Positions 50,789 to 59,190 of a DNA stretch of 64,000 nucleotides are shown one piece after another. This DNA is from Actinoplanes philippinensis (GTDB lineage: Bacteria; Actinomycetota; Actinomycetes; Mycobacteriales; Micromonosporaceae): NCBI RefSeq assembly GCF_900113015.1, contig NZ_FONV01000013.1, forward strand, positions 1 through 64,000. Direction: 5' to 3'. The notes under the pieces are model-generated. The model saw only the letters and a list, made by a program, of their open reading frames with translations. It was not told the DNA's origin and searched no databases. Position numbers and translations under genes: made by a program. The stretch's first letter is position 1; every line of letters begins with the position of its first letter.

Positions 50789-51886
50789 ATGGCGAAACGA
50801 ACGCGTACCGTGATGGCTCTGGCGCTGGCCGCCGCGGCGGTGTGGGCCGCCCGCGACATTCCCGCTCAGCTGGGCGCCCGGGCCTCCGGGTCCCGCCGGT
50901 CCCGGGTCGAGTCGTCGCCGCAGTATTCCGGCGGCAAGTTCCGCAACACGGTGCCGGCCACCGAGGTCACCGCCGCGTCGATGCCGCGGCTCGCGGTGGC
51001 GGCGGCCACCGGCCGCGAGGCGCGGCGGCCGCATCTTCCGGTCCCGGTGGTCACGCCGGCTCCGGGCGGCGACGCTGAGGGTCTTCACATCACGTGGTAC
51101 GGGCATTCCTCCGCCCTGATCGAGATCGAGGGCCGCCGGGTCCTGCTCGACCCGGTGTGGAGCGACCGCTGTTCCCCGTCCCGGCTGGCCGGCCCGCGAC
51201 GGCTGCACGAGCCGCCGGTGGCGCTGCGCGACCTGCCCCCGATCGACGCCGTGGTGATCTCCCACGACCACTACGACCACCTGGACATGGCCACCATCCA
51301 GACGCTGGCCGACCTGCAGGCCGCGAAATTCCTGGTGCCGCTGGGCGTCGGGGCGCACCTGGAGCGCTGGGGCGTGCCGGTGGGGCGGATCGTCGAGCTG
51401 GACTGGCAGGAGCGGGCCACGGTCGCCGGGGTGGAGTTCGTGGCGACGCCGGCGCGGCACTTCTCCGGGCGTGGCCTGACCCGTGACGAGACGCTCTGGG
51501 CCAGCTGGGTGATCAACGGGCCGACGCGGCGGGTGTTCTACTCGGGCGACACCGGCTACTTCCCCGGGTTCGCGGAGATCGGCGCGGAGTTCGGGCCGTT
51601 CGACGCCACGCTGGTGCAGATCGGGGCGTATGGGGACGCCTGGCCGGACATCCACATGACCCCGGAGGACGGGGTGGCCACCCACGTCGACGTGCGCGGC
51701 GGGCTGCTGGTCCCGGTGCACTGGGCGACTTTCAACCTGGCTCTGCACGACTGGGCGGAGCCGGCCGACCGGACCTGGCGGGAGGCGAAGGCGCGGGATG
51801 TGGCGCTGGCCGTGCCGCGGCCCGGCGAGCGGGTCGACGTCGACAACCCGCCGCCGGTCGACGGCTGGTGGCAGCAGATCAGCTAG
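50789..51886 (+). CDS. MBL-fold metallo-hydrolase, NAPE-PLD-like
   Basis: This 365-residue protein has an N-terminal hydrophobic segment (about 7-24) and a metallo-beta-lactamase fold with 'ITWYGHSSALIEIEGRRVLLDPVWSDRCSPS' and metal ligands in HDHYDH (159-164). It also has 'PARHFSGRG' and 'YSGDTGYFPGF'. This matches the UlaG/NAPE-PLD-like group, some of which hydrolyse phospholipids. The membrane anchor fits a lipid substrate. Its 3' end overlaps the convergent kinase by 8 nt. Confidence 0.88.
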   Translation: MAKRTRTVMALALAAAAVWAARDIPAQLGARASGSRRSRVESSPQYSGGKFRNTVPATEVTAASMPRLAVAAATGREARRPHLPVPVVTPAPGGDAEGLHITWYGHSSALIEIEGRRVLLDPVWSDRCSPSRLAGPRRLHEPPVALRDLPPIDAVVISHDHYDHLDMATIQTLADLQAAKFLVPLGVGAHLERWGVPVGRIVELDWQERATVAGVEFVATPARHFSGRGLTRDETLWASWVINGPTRRVFYSGDTGYFPGFAEIGAEFGPFDATLVQIGAYGDAWPDIHMTPEDGVATHVDVRGGLLVPVHWATFNLALHDWAEPADRTWREAKARDVALAVPRPGERVDVDNPPPVDGWWQQIS

Positions 51887-52790
51887 CCGGCTCCGCTCGG
51901 GGCACACAGATCTGGACGGCGGCCGGGACGATCTCGGCGGTGAACTCCTTCGTCTTGGCGCGGGCGCCGCCGTCCAGCTCGTACTCGAGTTTCGAGGCCA
52001 GGGTGACGTCGATCCGCCGGGCCCGGGTGGTCCGGACGAACGGCGAGTGGTCGGAGCGGCTGACCGCCATGGTGCCGAGGGCACGCGCCCACTGGAGGGC
52101 GTTCTGCGCGGTGGCGACGCCGACGTCGAGCCAGCCGTCGTCGGGGCTCGCGTCGTCGAAGGCGTGGATGCCGCCGGTGATGGTGCCGACGTTGCCGATC
52201 AGCACGCAGCTGGCCTCGCCGTCGAACCAGTCGGTGCCGTCGATGCGGATGGTCGCGTGCGGCGCCTCGCCGTTGACGTGCCGCAGGCCGGTCCAGACGT
52301 AGGCCAGCTTGCCGAGCCGGTCCTTGAGCGCGCCGTCGGCGTCCTTGATCATCGCCCCGTCGAAGCCGACGCCGGCCATCACCGCGAAGTGCTCCCCGGC
52401 GAGCCGGCCCAGGTCGTAGCGGCGGCGCTCGCCGGTGAAGGCGATGTCGACGGCCTTCTCCAGGTCGGTGGGGATACCCAGGTTGCCGGCGAGCAGGTTG
52501 CCGGTGCCGGCCGGCATGATCGCGACCGGGATCTTGGACCCGCCCTTCTCCTGGGCGAGGACGTCGAGGGTGCGCTGGACCATCCCGTCGCCACCCCAGA
52601 CGACGAGCAGGTCCACGCCGGCCCGGACGGCCTTGCGGACCTTCTTCGGCGCCTTGCGGCTCTTCGGGACCTCGTACCACAGCAGCTTCTCGACGTCGCG
52701 GCCGGTCAGCAGCCGGCGCAGCTCGTCGAGGCCGCCACCGAGGGTCTTGCGCTGGTGGGCGACGACGGCGATCGTGCGGGGTGTACGCAT
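51879..52790 (-). CDS. diacylglycerol/lipid kinase (DagK/YegS-like)
   Basis: This 303-residue enzyme has the DGK catalytic-domain motifs 'VVWGGDGMVQRTLDVLA' (GGDG-x-V) and 'IMPAGTGNLLAGNLGI' and the C-terminal 'EYELDGGARAKTKEFTAEIVPAAVQICVP'. The usual third residue Thr is Met-Val here. It phosphorylates a lipid alcohol with ATP. A lipid kinase and a NAPE-PLD-like hydrolase lie side by side, convergent, but no direct pathway link is shown. Confidence 0.88.
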   Translation of the reverse strand: MRTPRTIAVVAHQRKTLGGGLDELRRLLTGRDVEKLLWYEVPKSRKAPKKVRKAVRAGVDLLVVWGGDGMVQRTLDVLAQEKGGSKIPVAIMPAGTGNLLAGNLGIPTDLEKAVDIAFTGERRRYDLGRLAGEHFAVMAGVGFDGAMIKDADGALKDRLGKLAYVWTGLRHVNGEAPHATIRIDGTDWFDGEASCVLIGNVGTITGGIHAFDDASPDDGWLDVGVATAQNALQWARALGTMAVSRSDHSPFVRTTRARRIDVTLASKLEYELDGGARAKTKEFTAEIVPAAVQICVPRAEPAS

Positions 52791-52841
52791 GCCGCCGCCG
52801 TTACCCGGTCCGGGTCACACCCGAAACCCGTGTGGTTCGCA

Positions 52842-52870
52842 CCGGTGTCCCAGCGCCGCTGAGACACCGG
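52842..52870. terminator. hairpin terminator
   Basis: CCGGTGTC-C-CAGC-GCC-GCTG-A-GACACCGG forms a 12-bp stem with one C/A mismatch. It lies 26 nt beyond the minus-strand 66-residue gene and upstream of the lipid-kinase start, so it separates two transcripts. Confidence 0.6.
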
Positions 52871-52895
52871 CGACGACCCCACCGGGCCACCGCGC

Positions 52896-53096
52896 TCAGC
52901 GGAAGCCGAAGCGGCGGCGCTTCTTGCGGCCGAACAGGGTCTGTGCGGTGTCGGCGCCCTGCCGGAGCCACCGGGAGGCGCGGTTGTTCGGTCCGCGGCG
53001 GCGCTCCACGGCTTCGCCGAGCTTGCGGGCGCCCGCCACACCGAGCGGGACGAGGATCGCGGTCAGCACCATTCTGCGAAGGAAGTTCCAGATCAT
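52896..53096 (-). CDS. small membrane protein with basic tail
   Basis: This 66-residue protein has one N-terminal helix ('MVLTAILVPLGVAGARKLGEAV') followed by a strongly basic segment ending 'FGRKKRRRFGFR'. I do not recognise a family. It lies 26 nt downstream of the GAF-domain gene and may be co-transcribed with it. Confidence 0.55.
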   Translation of the reverse strand: MIWNFLRRMVLTAILVPLGVAGARKLGEAVERRRGPNNRASRWLRQGADTAQTLFGRKKRRRFGFR

Positions 53097-53122
53097 GCCC
53101 TCTGATTACCCACTCGGCATGA

Positions 53123-53689
53123 TCAGTTCACGGTCTCCCGCATACGTTGTTCGGCGGCGGCGCTGCGGATCACCATGAGCCGCAGCTCCAGCTCGTCGGC
53201 GACGATCGAGGCGAGGTGCTGCAGCGCGGTGAGCTGGCGCGGGTCCGCCTCCCGCGGCACGCTGTCGATCACGTTGACGGTGCCGAGGCGGTAGCCGTCG
53301 TGGGTGCGGATCGGCGCGGCGGCGTAGAACCGCAGGCCCAGCTCGCCCCGGACCAGGGGGTGCTCCAGGGTGCGCGGGTCCACGGCGGCGTTGTTGATCA
53401 CATAGACGTCGTCCTGGGCGATCACCGAGGCACACAGGCCGGGCTCCCTGCCGACCTCGCGCACGCCGCTCAGCCCCTGGCAGGCGGCCAGCCACACCCG
53501 GTCCCGCTCGACCAGGGAGACGGTCGCGATCGGCGTGCCGAAGAGGGCACCGGCCACGAAGGCGATCCGGTCGTACGCGTCCTCCACCGGCTGGTCGACC
53601 AACCGGTAGCGGCGCACAGCGGCGAGCCGGTCCTGCTCCCGCGGGTCCACGTTGTCCAGGTACTCGTAGGCGTTCGACGACTCCGTCAT
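53123..53689 (-). CDS. GAF-domain protein
   Basis: This 188-residue protein consists of a helix and a single GAF domain ('FGTPIATVSLVERDRVWLAACQGLSGVREVGREPGLCASVI', 'LGTVNVIDSVPREADPRQLTALQHLASIVADELELRL'). It resembles the GAF of phytochrome-like sensor kinases but has no output domain. A sensory or scaffolding role is likely. The ligand is unknown. Confidence 0.85.
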   Translation of the reverse strand: MTESSNAYEYLDNVDPREQDRLAAVRRYRLVDQPVEDAYDRIAFVAGALFGTPIATVSLVERDRVWLAACQGLSGVREVGREPGLCASVIAQDDVYVINNAAVDPRTLEHPLVRGELGLRFYAAAPIRTHDGYRLGTVNVIDSVPREADPRQLTALQHLASIVADELELRLMVIRSAAAEQRMRETVN

Positions 53690-53735
53690 GGACGGAAGCC
53701 TATGCCCGGAACCGGCGGGGACGTCGCACAGATCG

Positions 53736-55013
53736 TCAGTCGACGGGCTCGGGGAGCGCGCGGACCCGTACCTCGGTGATGGCCCGTCCGGTCACCTCGG
53801 TCACCTCGGCGGTGAACTCGGGCAGCCTCACCACCTCCCCCGGCCCGGTGGGGATGTGCCCCAGCTTGGCCAGCACCATCCCGGCGATCGTGGTGTAGTC
53901 GCCCTCCTCCTGGTGGTGCCCGTGGAAGCCGACGTCCGGCAGGTCGTGGATGGGGAACGATCCGGGCATCAGCAGGGCGCCGTCGGGCTCGCGGACCGTC
54001 GCCGCCACGTCCCTGTCGGTCTCGTCGTAGATCTCCCCGACGATCTCCTCGACCAGATCCTCGATCGTGACGATGCCCTCGATGGCGCCACGCTCGTCGA
54101 CGACCAGCGCGAGCGGCTGACGTCCGCCGCGGAGCTGCTTGAGGGCGTCGGTGACCCGCAGCGTCTCCGGCAGGAACAACGGCGGCCGGGCCAGATCGTC
54201 GACCGGGCAGTCCGCCCCGACCAGATCACGCAGGTGCACCACGCCGATCACGTCGTCCAGCCCGGCCGGGCCGATCACCGGGGCCCGGGAGTGCCCACCG
54301 TCGATCAGCGCGCGCAACGCCTCGGCGGCGGGCCGGCCGCTGGCCAGGCTGAGCACGTCGCGGCGGGGCACCAGAATCTCCCGCAGGATCCGGTCGGCGA
54401 TCTCGAACGCCCCGGAGATGATGGTCCGCTGCTCGGCGGAGAACTCCTGCTGGGCGGCGACCAGGTCACGGATCTCCTCGGTGGTGACCTCGTCGCGCTG
54501 GGCGCGCGGATCGACACCCGCCAGCCGGACCACCACATCGGTGGACTTCCCGAGCAGCCAGACGGCCGGGCGGGAGATCTTCGACAGCACGTTGAGCGGC
54601 CTGGCCACCAGCATCGCCCATCCCTCGGCCCGGTTCATCGCGATCCGTTTCGGCGCCAGCTCCCCGAGGACCAGGGTCACGAAGGTCAGCACCAGGGTGG
54701 TCAGGACCGTGGCGACGCCGTCGGCCGCGAACCCGAGGAAGCCCAGATGTGCCGCCACCGGGTCCTTGAAGGTCGTGTTGGCCACGGCGGAGGCGAGAAG
54801 CCCGCCCAGGGTGATGCCGATCTGGATGGTGGCCAGGAACCGGTTGGAGTCGCGGGTCAGGCCGGCCAGCACCCGGCCGGACCGGGATTCCCGCTCCAGG
54901 CGCTGCACCTGGCCCTCGCGGAGCGAGATGAGGGCCATCTCGCTGCCGGTGAACACAGCGTTGAACAGGATCAGGAGGAACACCAGAAGGATCGGAACGC
55001 CCAGGCCATCCAT
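53736..55013 (-). CDS. CNNM/CorC-type membrane protein (DUF21-CBS-CorC_HlyC)
   Basis: This 425-residue protein has a DUF21 transmembrane domain with four helices (about 1-180, 'NAVFTGSEMALISLREGQVQRLE' and 'LVLGELAPKRIAMNRAEGWA'). A tandem CBS pair follows (about 200-320, 'HSRAPVIGPAGLDDVIGVVHLRDL' and 'RQPLALVVDERGAIEGIVTIEDLVEEIVGEI'), then a CorC_HlyC domain (about 340-420). The family takes part in Mg2+ or other divalent cation handling; the older 'hemolysin' label is misleading. It is a single-gene unit. Confidence 0.9.
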   Translation of the reverse strand: MDGLGVPILLVFLLILFNAVFTGSEMALISLREGQVQRLERESRSGRVLAGLTRDSNRFLATIQIGITLGGLLASAVANTTFKDPVAAHLGFLGFAADGVATVLTTLVLTFVTLVLGELAPKRIAMNRAEGWAMLVARPLNVLSKISRPAVWLLGKSTDVVVRLAGVDPRAQRDEVTTEEIRDLVAAQQEFSAEQRTIISGAFEIADRILREILVPRRDVLSLASGRPAAEALRALIDGGHSRAPVIGPAGLDDVIGVVHLRDLVGADCPVDDLARPPLFLPETLRVTDALKQLRGGRQPLALVVDERGAIEGIVTIEDLVEEIVGEIYDETDRDVAATVREPDGALLMPGSFPIHDLPDVGFHGHHQEEGDYTTIAGMVLAKLGHIPTGPGEVVRLPEFTAEVTEVTGRAITEVRVRALPEPVD

Positions 55014-55070
55014 CGCTTCGCCCTTCGGGACAAATCACACATTCCCGAACAATTTAGCGAGCAGTACGGG

Positions 55071-55973
55071 TCAGAATCGGGAGAACGACCGCAGCGGCAT
55101 CCGGGGACCGAACTTCGGGGCGCTGATGCCGCCGAGCGCCAGCAGATCGCAGACCCGGCCACGATGCCCGCGGAACGGCTCCAGCAGCTCCAGCATCCGC
55201 TCGTCGGTGCCGCGCACCTCACCGGCCAGCGCGTAGGCCACCGTGTTCGGGATGTGGAAGTCGCCGACGCTCACCGCGTCGGGGTCACCGTGCGACAGGC
55301 GCACCGTCTCGGCGGCGGTCCACGGGCCGATCCCCGGCAGCGCGGTCATCCGGGCCGTGAGCTCGGCCGCGTCGGCACAGGCCTCCAGCCGGTCGGCGAC
55401 CTGCGCGGCGCGCAGCAGCGCCTGGGTGCGGCGCTGCTCCACCCCGAACGGATGGAACACCCAGTAGGGGGTGGCCGCCACGGCGGCCGGATCCGGTGGC
55501 AGGACCAGCTCGACCGGGCCGGGCGCGGGCTCCCCGAAATGCCGGCAGACCGCGCGGTACGACCGGTGCGCCTCCTTGCCGGTGACCTTCTGCTCCAGGA
55601 TCGCGCGCATCAGACGGGGGAAGACCCGGCCGGTGGCGGGTAGCCGTACCCCCGAGAAGGTTTTCGCCAGACGCGCGACGAGCGGATGCCGCGCCGCCAG
55701 CGCCGGGAGACCGCTCACATCGTCGCGGAGGCCGGCGACCGCGTCCGCGCGGTCGACGGCCCAGCGGGCGCCGGGCCCGTGACCGGTCGCCACGAGATCC
55801 CCGGCAGATCGGGCCAGATGCAGAGTGGCCGGGCCCTCCGGTGTACGCATCGCCAGCCAGAACCCGTCCTGGCGGACCAGGCCGCACGGATCGTGTTTCG
55901 GCACGAGCAGCGGCCGCACCGAGGGACCGAAGGCATAACGCTCCGGTGGGCTCAGCCGGCGGGTCTCGGTCAC
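55071..55973 (-). CDS. AlkA-type DNA-3-methyladenine glycosylase
   Basis: This 300-residue HhH-GPD base-excision enzyme has a hairpin 'LPGIGPWTAAETVRLSHGDPDAVSVGDFHIPN' in which the Asp of 'VGDFHIPN' is the catalytic position. The segment 'RAILEQKVTGKEAHRSYRAVCRHFG' is typical. It removes alkylated purines from DNA. The start is GTG 55973 ('VTETRRLSPPERY'), since the longer frame adds non-conserved residues. Confidence 0.88.
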   Translation of the reverse strand: MTETRRLSPPERYAFGPSVRPLLVPKHDPCGLVRQDGFWLAMRTPEGPATLHLARSAGDLVATGHGPGARWAVDRADAVAGLRDDVSGLPALAARHPLVARLAKTFSGVRLPATGRVFPRLMRAILEQKVTGKEAHRSYRAVCRHFGEPAPGPVELVLPPDPAAVAATPYWVFHPFGVEQRRTQALLRAAQVADRLEACADAAELTARMTALPGIGPWTAAETVRLSHGDPDAVSVGDFHIPNTVAYALAGEVRGTDERMLELLEPFRGHRGRVCDLLALGGISAPKFGPRMPLRSFSRF

Positions 55974-56014
55974 CGCGCAACTATGCCACTCCGGCGCCCC
56001 CGGAGGCGGGCACG

Positions 56015-56053
56015 CCGATGGCCCTGACCATGCTCCGGGGTCAGGGCCATCGG
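56015..56053 (-). terminator. strong hairpin terminator
   Basis: CCGATGGCCCTGACC and GGTCAGGGCCATCGG pair over 15 bp around a 9-nt loop. It lies about 170 nt past the stop of the Asn/Gly-repeat protein gene, and should end the three-gene surface operon before the AlkA-type gene region. Confidence 0.7.
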
Positions 56054-56224
56054 GCCGTGACCGGACACCCGAGAAAGGTCCGGTCACACTGTGCGAAACC
56101 GCCGCCGGCGTCCGGCAGGGGGAAGGACGCCCACCGGCGCTGACGGGGGGCCCGGCCCGGGTTGCCCCGGACCGGTTCAGCGCAGGTGGATCGACGTCGG
56201 TTCCGCGGTCGGTGGTCGTACCGG
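56054..56224. other. 3' untranslated stretch, no gene
   Basis: These 171 bases between the terminator and the secreted-protein stop contain no frame with coding character. I see no regulatory motif. Confidence 0.4.
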
Positions 56225-57424
56225 TCAGCGGACCCGGACTCGGATCGAGTCGAAGGCCGGCGTCTGGTTGGCGCGCTCCATCATCGGGATACGGTGCGAG
56301 CCGTCACCCGCCCACGAGGAGCACTGGAACTCGCCCGCCTGGGGCAGGCCCGGCACCTGAATGGCGACGGTGTCCGGCTGAGCGCCACCGCGGCGGTCCT
56401 CGGTCGCGACGAAGAACGCCGGGACCGGGTCCGGGGCGGGAGCCGCGTTGCGGTTGTCCAGGATTCGGCAGGCGGTGTGGAAGTGACCGCGGACGATGCC
56501 GTTCTGCAGAACGCTGGACTCCACGTAGTAGCCACCCTGGCCGGCCGCGAGGAACCGGTCACGGATCAGGTTCCGGGTGCTCACCTGGATGGTGAACGGG
56601 GTGTTCCGGTTGACCTGACGCGGAGCGTTGGTGATCAGCAGGGTCGGGTTGTTCGCGGCCGCGCCGACCTCACCGAACTCGGTCGAGACGCACCGGTTGC
56701 CCTTCTGGAAACCGTCGTGGTCCTCCAGGTTGGAGGTGTCGCAGCTGTTGGTGAGCACACCGAGGCCGGCGCCGGGCGGCGGCGTGACGGCTCCGCCGCC
56801 GTTGTTGCCACCGTTGTTGCCCTGGTTGCCACCGTTGTTGCCCTGGTTGCCGCCGTTGTTGTTCCCACCGTTGTTGTTGCCGCCGTTGTTGGCGGGCGCG
56901 GAGGAAGCGGCCTGGCTCGGCGCGGCGCTGGCGTTGCCGCCGTTGTTGTTGCCACCGTTGTTGTTGCCGCCGTTGTTGCCCTGGTTGCCACCATTGTTGC
57001 CCTGGTTGCCACCGTTGTTGTTGCCGCCGTTGTTGCCCTGGCCGTTGCCGCGGCCCCGGTTCGTCTGGTTGGCGACGTTCTTCGTTACCCAGTCACGGCA
57101 CCGGGCCTGGAGCTGGGCGGTCGTCGCCACGTCGCCGGCGCCGTCGTCCGCGTGCTGCGTGACCTGGCCGTTGTTCGTGGTGTACGTGCCCTTCCGCGTC
57201 TGAGTGGACAGACGGGACCGAGCCGGGGCCTGCAGCTTGTCGCAGGCGGCGAGCGCAGAGTTCGTGCCGGCGTTGTTCTGGCTCTTCGTGCCGGCACTGG
57301 AGATCTGCGTGACGGTCACGACGCCACCGAACGCGGCCAGGGCGGCAGCAGCGACGACGACTATGCGGCGCCGACCGCTGAACCACGCCGGGGAGTTGGC
57401 GCGCCGGTACTTGGACCTTCGCAT
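56225..57424 (-). CDS. secreted Asn/Gly-repeat protein
   Basis: This 399-residue protein has an N-terminal Arg-rich leader and signal helix (about 17-43, 'RRRIVVVAAAALAAFGGVVTVTQISSAG'). A Cys-containing segment (about 55-115) precedes an Asn/Gly/Gln repeat tract (about 120-210) interrupted once by a Ser/Ala stretch. A C-terminal beta-rich domain (about 215-399) contains 'FTIQVSTRNLIRDRFL', 'GHFHTACRILDNRN' and 'GEFQCSSWAGDGSHRIPM'. The tract is probably a flexible wall-spanning spacer. The C-terminal domain is of unknown fold. The start at 57424 has AAAGG upstream. It is the last gene of the lipoprotein-DUF4142 operon. Confidence 0.75.
   Translation of the reverse strand: MRRSKYRRANSPAWFSGRRRIVVVAAAALAAFGGVVTVTQISSAGTKSQNNAGTNSALAACDKLQAPARSRLSTQTRKGTYTTNNGQVTQHADDGAGDVATTAQLQARCRDWVTKNVANQTNRGRGNGQGNNGGNNNGGNQGNNGGNQGNNGGNNNGGNNNGGNASAAPSQAASSAPANNGGNNNGGNNNGGNQGNNGGNQGNNGGNNGGGAVTPPPGAGLGVLTNSCDTSNLEDHDGFQKGNRCVSTEFGEVGAAANNPTLLITNAPRQVNRNTPFTIQVSTRNLIRDRFLAAGQGGYYVESSVLQNGIVRGHFHTACRILDNRNAAPAPDPVPAFFVATEDRRGGAQPDTVAIQVPGLPQAGEFQCSSWAGDGSHRIPMMERANQTPAFDSIRVRVR
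56798..57050 (-). repeat. tandem repeat encoding NNGG/GNQGNN units
   Basis: This in-frame minisatellite of roughly 12- and 21-nt units encodes Asn-Asn-Gly-Gly and Gly-Asn-Gln-Gly repeats. Two blocks are separated by a non-repeat stretch near 56890-56936. Such tracts change length easily by slippage, so length may vary between strains. Confidence 0.8.
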
Positions 57425-57467
57425 GGGTGACACCTTTCTCTGTCGCCGTGGGTGGGCGATGTTTGAC

Positions 57468-58250
57468 CTACCGTGCGCGGAAGATGCGCATGGTGGTGAC
57501 GACCCCGACCACCAGCGCGGCAGCGAGGACCAACAGGATCACGGTGTTACTGAGACCGGGCACGTTCTGGCCCTCGGTGGCGGCGATGAGCATCTGGTTG
57601 TCGATGGGGACCGGGCCTCCGCCCGGGTTCGCCGCCGGCGCCGGCGCTGTGGGCAGCGCGGCGTAGTCCACGATGCCGCTGCTCTCCAGCAGCGTCATGT
57701 GCGTCATCACGAACTGGTTGGTCTGCTGGGCGAGCTTGCGGACCGAGTCGTTACGGGTGGTGCCCCGGATCGTGGCGATCGCCGGGAAGATCTTGCCGTG
57801 TGCGGCCCGCAGCCGGTCGATGAAGATCTGGTCGAACTGCTGCGGGGTGGCGGCGTTCTCCATCTCCTTCAGCCAGGCCTGCTGGTCGCCGTTCGGCTGG
57901 TTCGGCAGCATGATGCCGAGCTTCGCGGCGACCGCGCGGTCCAGGGCGTCGAGCGAGACGTGCTGCAGAGCGATGTCCGCGCCGATCTTCTTGACGTCCG
58001 GGTTCTTCGACTTCTCCGCCGCCATGTTGCCGGCGGGGATCTCCCAGAGGCCGGCGAGCCGGACCTTGACCACGAAGTCACGGTCCGCGTCGCTGATCAC
58101 GCCGGCGCCGTTGTCGGTGAGACCGGTGTTCGGGGGCACGGGCACCACCGGGTTGTCAGCGGCCCGCGCCAGTCCGGCCGGTGTCACCATGAACGCCAGG
58201 GACAGCGCCAGCGTGGCGGTCAGCCATCGGGGGATCCGGCGGGTCCTCAT
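57468..58250 (-). CDS. DUF4142 protein, secreted and C-terminally anchored
   Basis: This 260-residue protein has a signal peptide (1-31, cleavage near 'ARA-A'), a DUF4142 helical domain (about 45-190, 'DADRDFVVKVRLAGLWEIPAGNMAAEKSKNPDVKKIGADIALQHVSLD'), a Pro/Ala linker and a C-terminal helix (about 233-253) with a basic end. DUF4142 resembles ferritin-like four-helix bundles, but metal ligands are not evident. The ATG at 58250 has GGAGG 6 nt upstream. It lies 35 nt after the lipoprotein gene and 43 nt before the repeat-protein gene. Confidence 0.82.
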   Translation of the reverse strand: MRTRRIPRWLTATLALSLAFMVTPAGLARAADNPVVPVPPNTGLTDNGAGVISDADRDFVVKVRLAGLWEIPAGNMAAEKSKNPDVKKIGADIALQHVSLDALDRAVAAKLGIMLPNQPNGDQQAWLKEMENAATPQQFDQIFIDRLRAAHGKIFPAIATIRGTTRNDSVRKLAQQTNQFVMTHMTLLESSGIVDYAALPTAPAPAANPGGGPVPIDNQMLIAATEGQNVPGLSNTVILLVLAAALVVGVVTTMRIFRAR

Positions 58251-58285
58251 GTATCTCCTCCAACCTCTCCAGTGCCTGTGCCAGG

Positions 58286-59011
58286 TCAGTAGCTGTAGTC
58301 GCTGCCCGAGTCCGAGCCGCCGGCGTCGCCGGAGGTGTCGTCGGCGGGAGGAGCGACCGGCTTGGAGACCGCGGGGAGGCACGTGAGGTTCTTGGTGCCG
58401 TTCGGCTGGATCACGAACCAGGTGCCGCTGACGTTCTGGCCCTTCCACTGACCCGGCTTCTTGTCGCCGATGTAGCGGTAGAGCGGCCAGCCCTTGAGGG
58501 TCAGCTGCTTGGTGCCGTCGGCCCGGGTGACCGTTCCGACGAGCGACTCGTCGACGCCGCTCAGCTTGGGCTCGCCGTCGTTGGTGACCGCCGGCGGCCA
58601 GATCTTGGCGCAGTCGCCGTTGCAGTTCGACTTGGCCGGGCTGTCCTCGTCCTTGTCGAAGCGGTAGAGGACGAAGCCGTTCTCGTCCTGGACCGTCGTG
58701 CCCATCCGCGCGACCTTCTGCGCCTTGAGCTCGTTGGTGGCCAGCTCGTCGCTGATCTCCGGGGTGTTCGCGTCACCAGGGGCCGCCTCGGCGGTCGCCC
58801 CGGCGCTCGGGTCCGTCTCGGGCGCGGCGCCGGCGGTCGCGCCGGGCGTCGCCGCCACATCGTTGGACGCCGGCTCAGCGGCGTTTCCGTAGTCGGCGGT
58901 GTTGAGACCGGCCGGGGCGCATCCCGTCAGTGCGATCGCCGCAACCAACGACGCGCCGAGAACCTTCAACTTCCGCTTCTCCGGTGCCACGGGGCCCTCC
59001 AGCTGATTCAT
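58286..59011 (-). CDS. lipoprotein with two secreted-repeat (Lipoprotein_15) domains
   Basis: This 241-residue lipoprotein has lipobox 'LTGC' after a basic N terminus, an Ala/Pro/Thr linker (about 50-95), then two repeats: 'TTVQDENGFVLYRFDKDEDSPAKSNCNGDCAKIWPP' and 'GTVTRADGTKQLTLKGWPLYRYIGDKKPGQWKGQN'. This repeat family occurs in actinomycete lipoproteins such as SCO0930-like ones. Its function is unproven, but Cys in the first repeat could bind metal or form a disulfide. I prefer ATG 59011; ATG 59065 also fits. It leads the surface operon and has its own promoter region. Confidence 0.85.
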   Translation of the reverse strand: MNQLEGPVAPEKRKLKVLGASLVAAIALTGCAPAGLNTADYGNAAEPASNDVAATPGATAGAAPETDPSAGATAEAAPGDANTPEISDELATNELKAQKVARMGTTVQDENGFVLYRFDKDEDSPAKSNCNGDCAKIWPPAVTNDGEPKLSGVDESLVGTVTRADGTKQLTLKGWPLYRYIGDKKPGQWKGQNVSGTWFVIQPNGTKNLTCLPAVSKPVAPPADDTSGDAGGSDSGSDYSY

Positions 59012-59054
59012 GGCTCTGGCATTTCCGGGCAGTAGTACGGAGGGCGGTCGAAGA

Positions 59055-59100
59055 CGGTTGAACATTCGGGTCGATCAAATCAATGATTTTTCGGTTGAAC
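59055..59100 (-). promoter_or_regulatory. direct repeats upstream of the lipoprotein gene
   Basis: CGGTTGAAC occurs at 59055-59063 and 59092-59100, 37 nt apart. Between them lies an 11-bp palindrome, AATCA-A-TGATT (59078-59088), in an AT-rich stretch. This is the probable promoter region of the three-gene surface operon, possibly recognised by the neighbouring ECF factor. Confidence 0.45.
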
Positions 59101-59143
59101 CTTCCGGCCGTCCGGCACGTAATACGGAGACCCCTGACGTGAA

Positions 59144-59176
59144 AAATGGCCCGGTCGCTCAGCGACCGGGCCATTT
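59144..59176 (-). terminator. Rho-independent terminator of the sigma operon
   Basis: AAATGGCCCGGTCGCT-C-AGCGACCGGGCCATTT is a perfect 16-bp inverted repeat. On the minus strand the stem is followed by a T-run (CCATTTTTCAC). It sits 14 nt after the anti-sigma stop, so it ends the sigma/anti-sigma transcript before the lipoprotein promoter. Confidence 0.88.
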
Positions 59177-59190
59177 CCGTGCTCGTACGG

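Noticed and set aside
56798..57050. Regular short repeats resembling a CRISPR array
   Set aside because: Units are in frame, encode Asn/Gly repeats, lack unique spacers and lie within a secreted-protein gene with no cas genes nearby.
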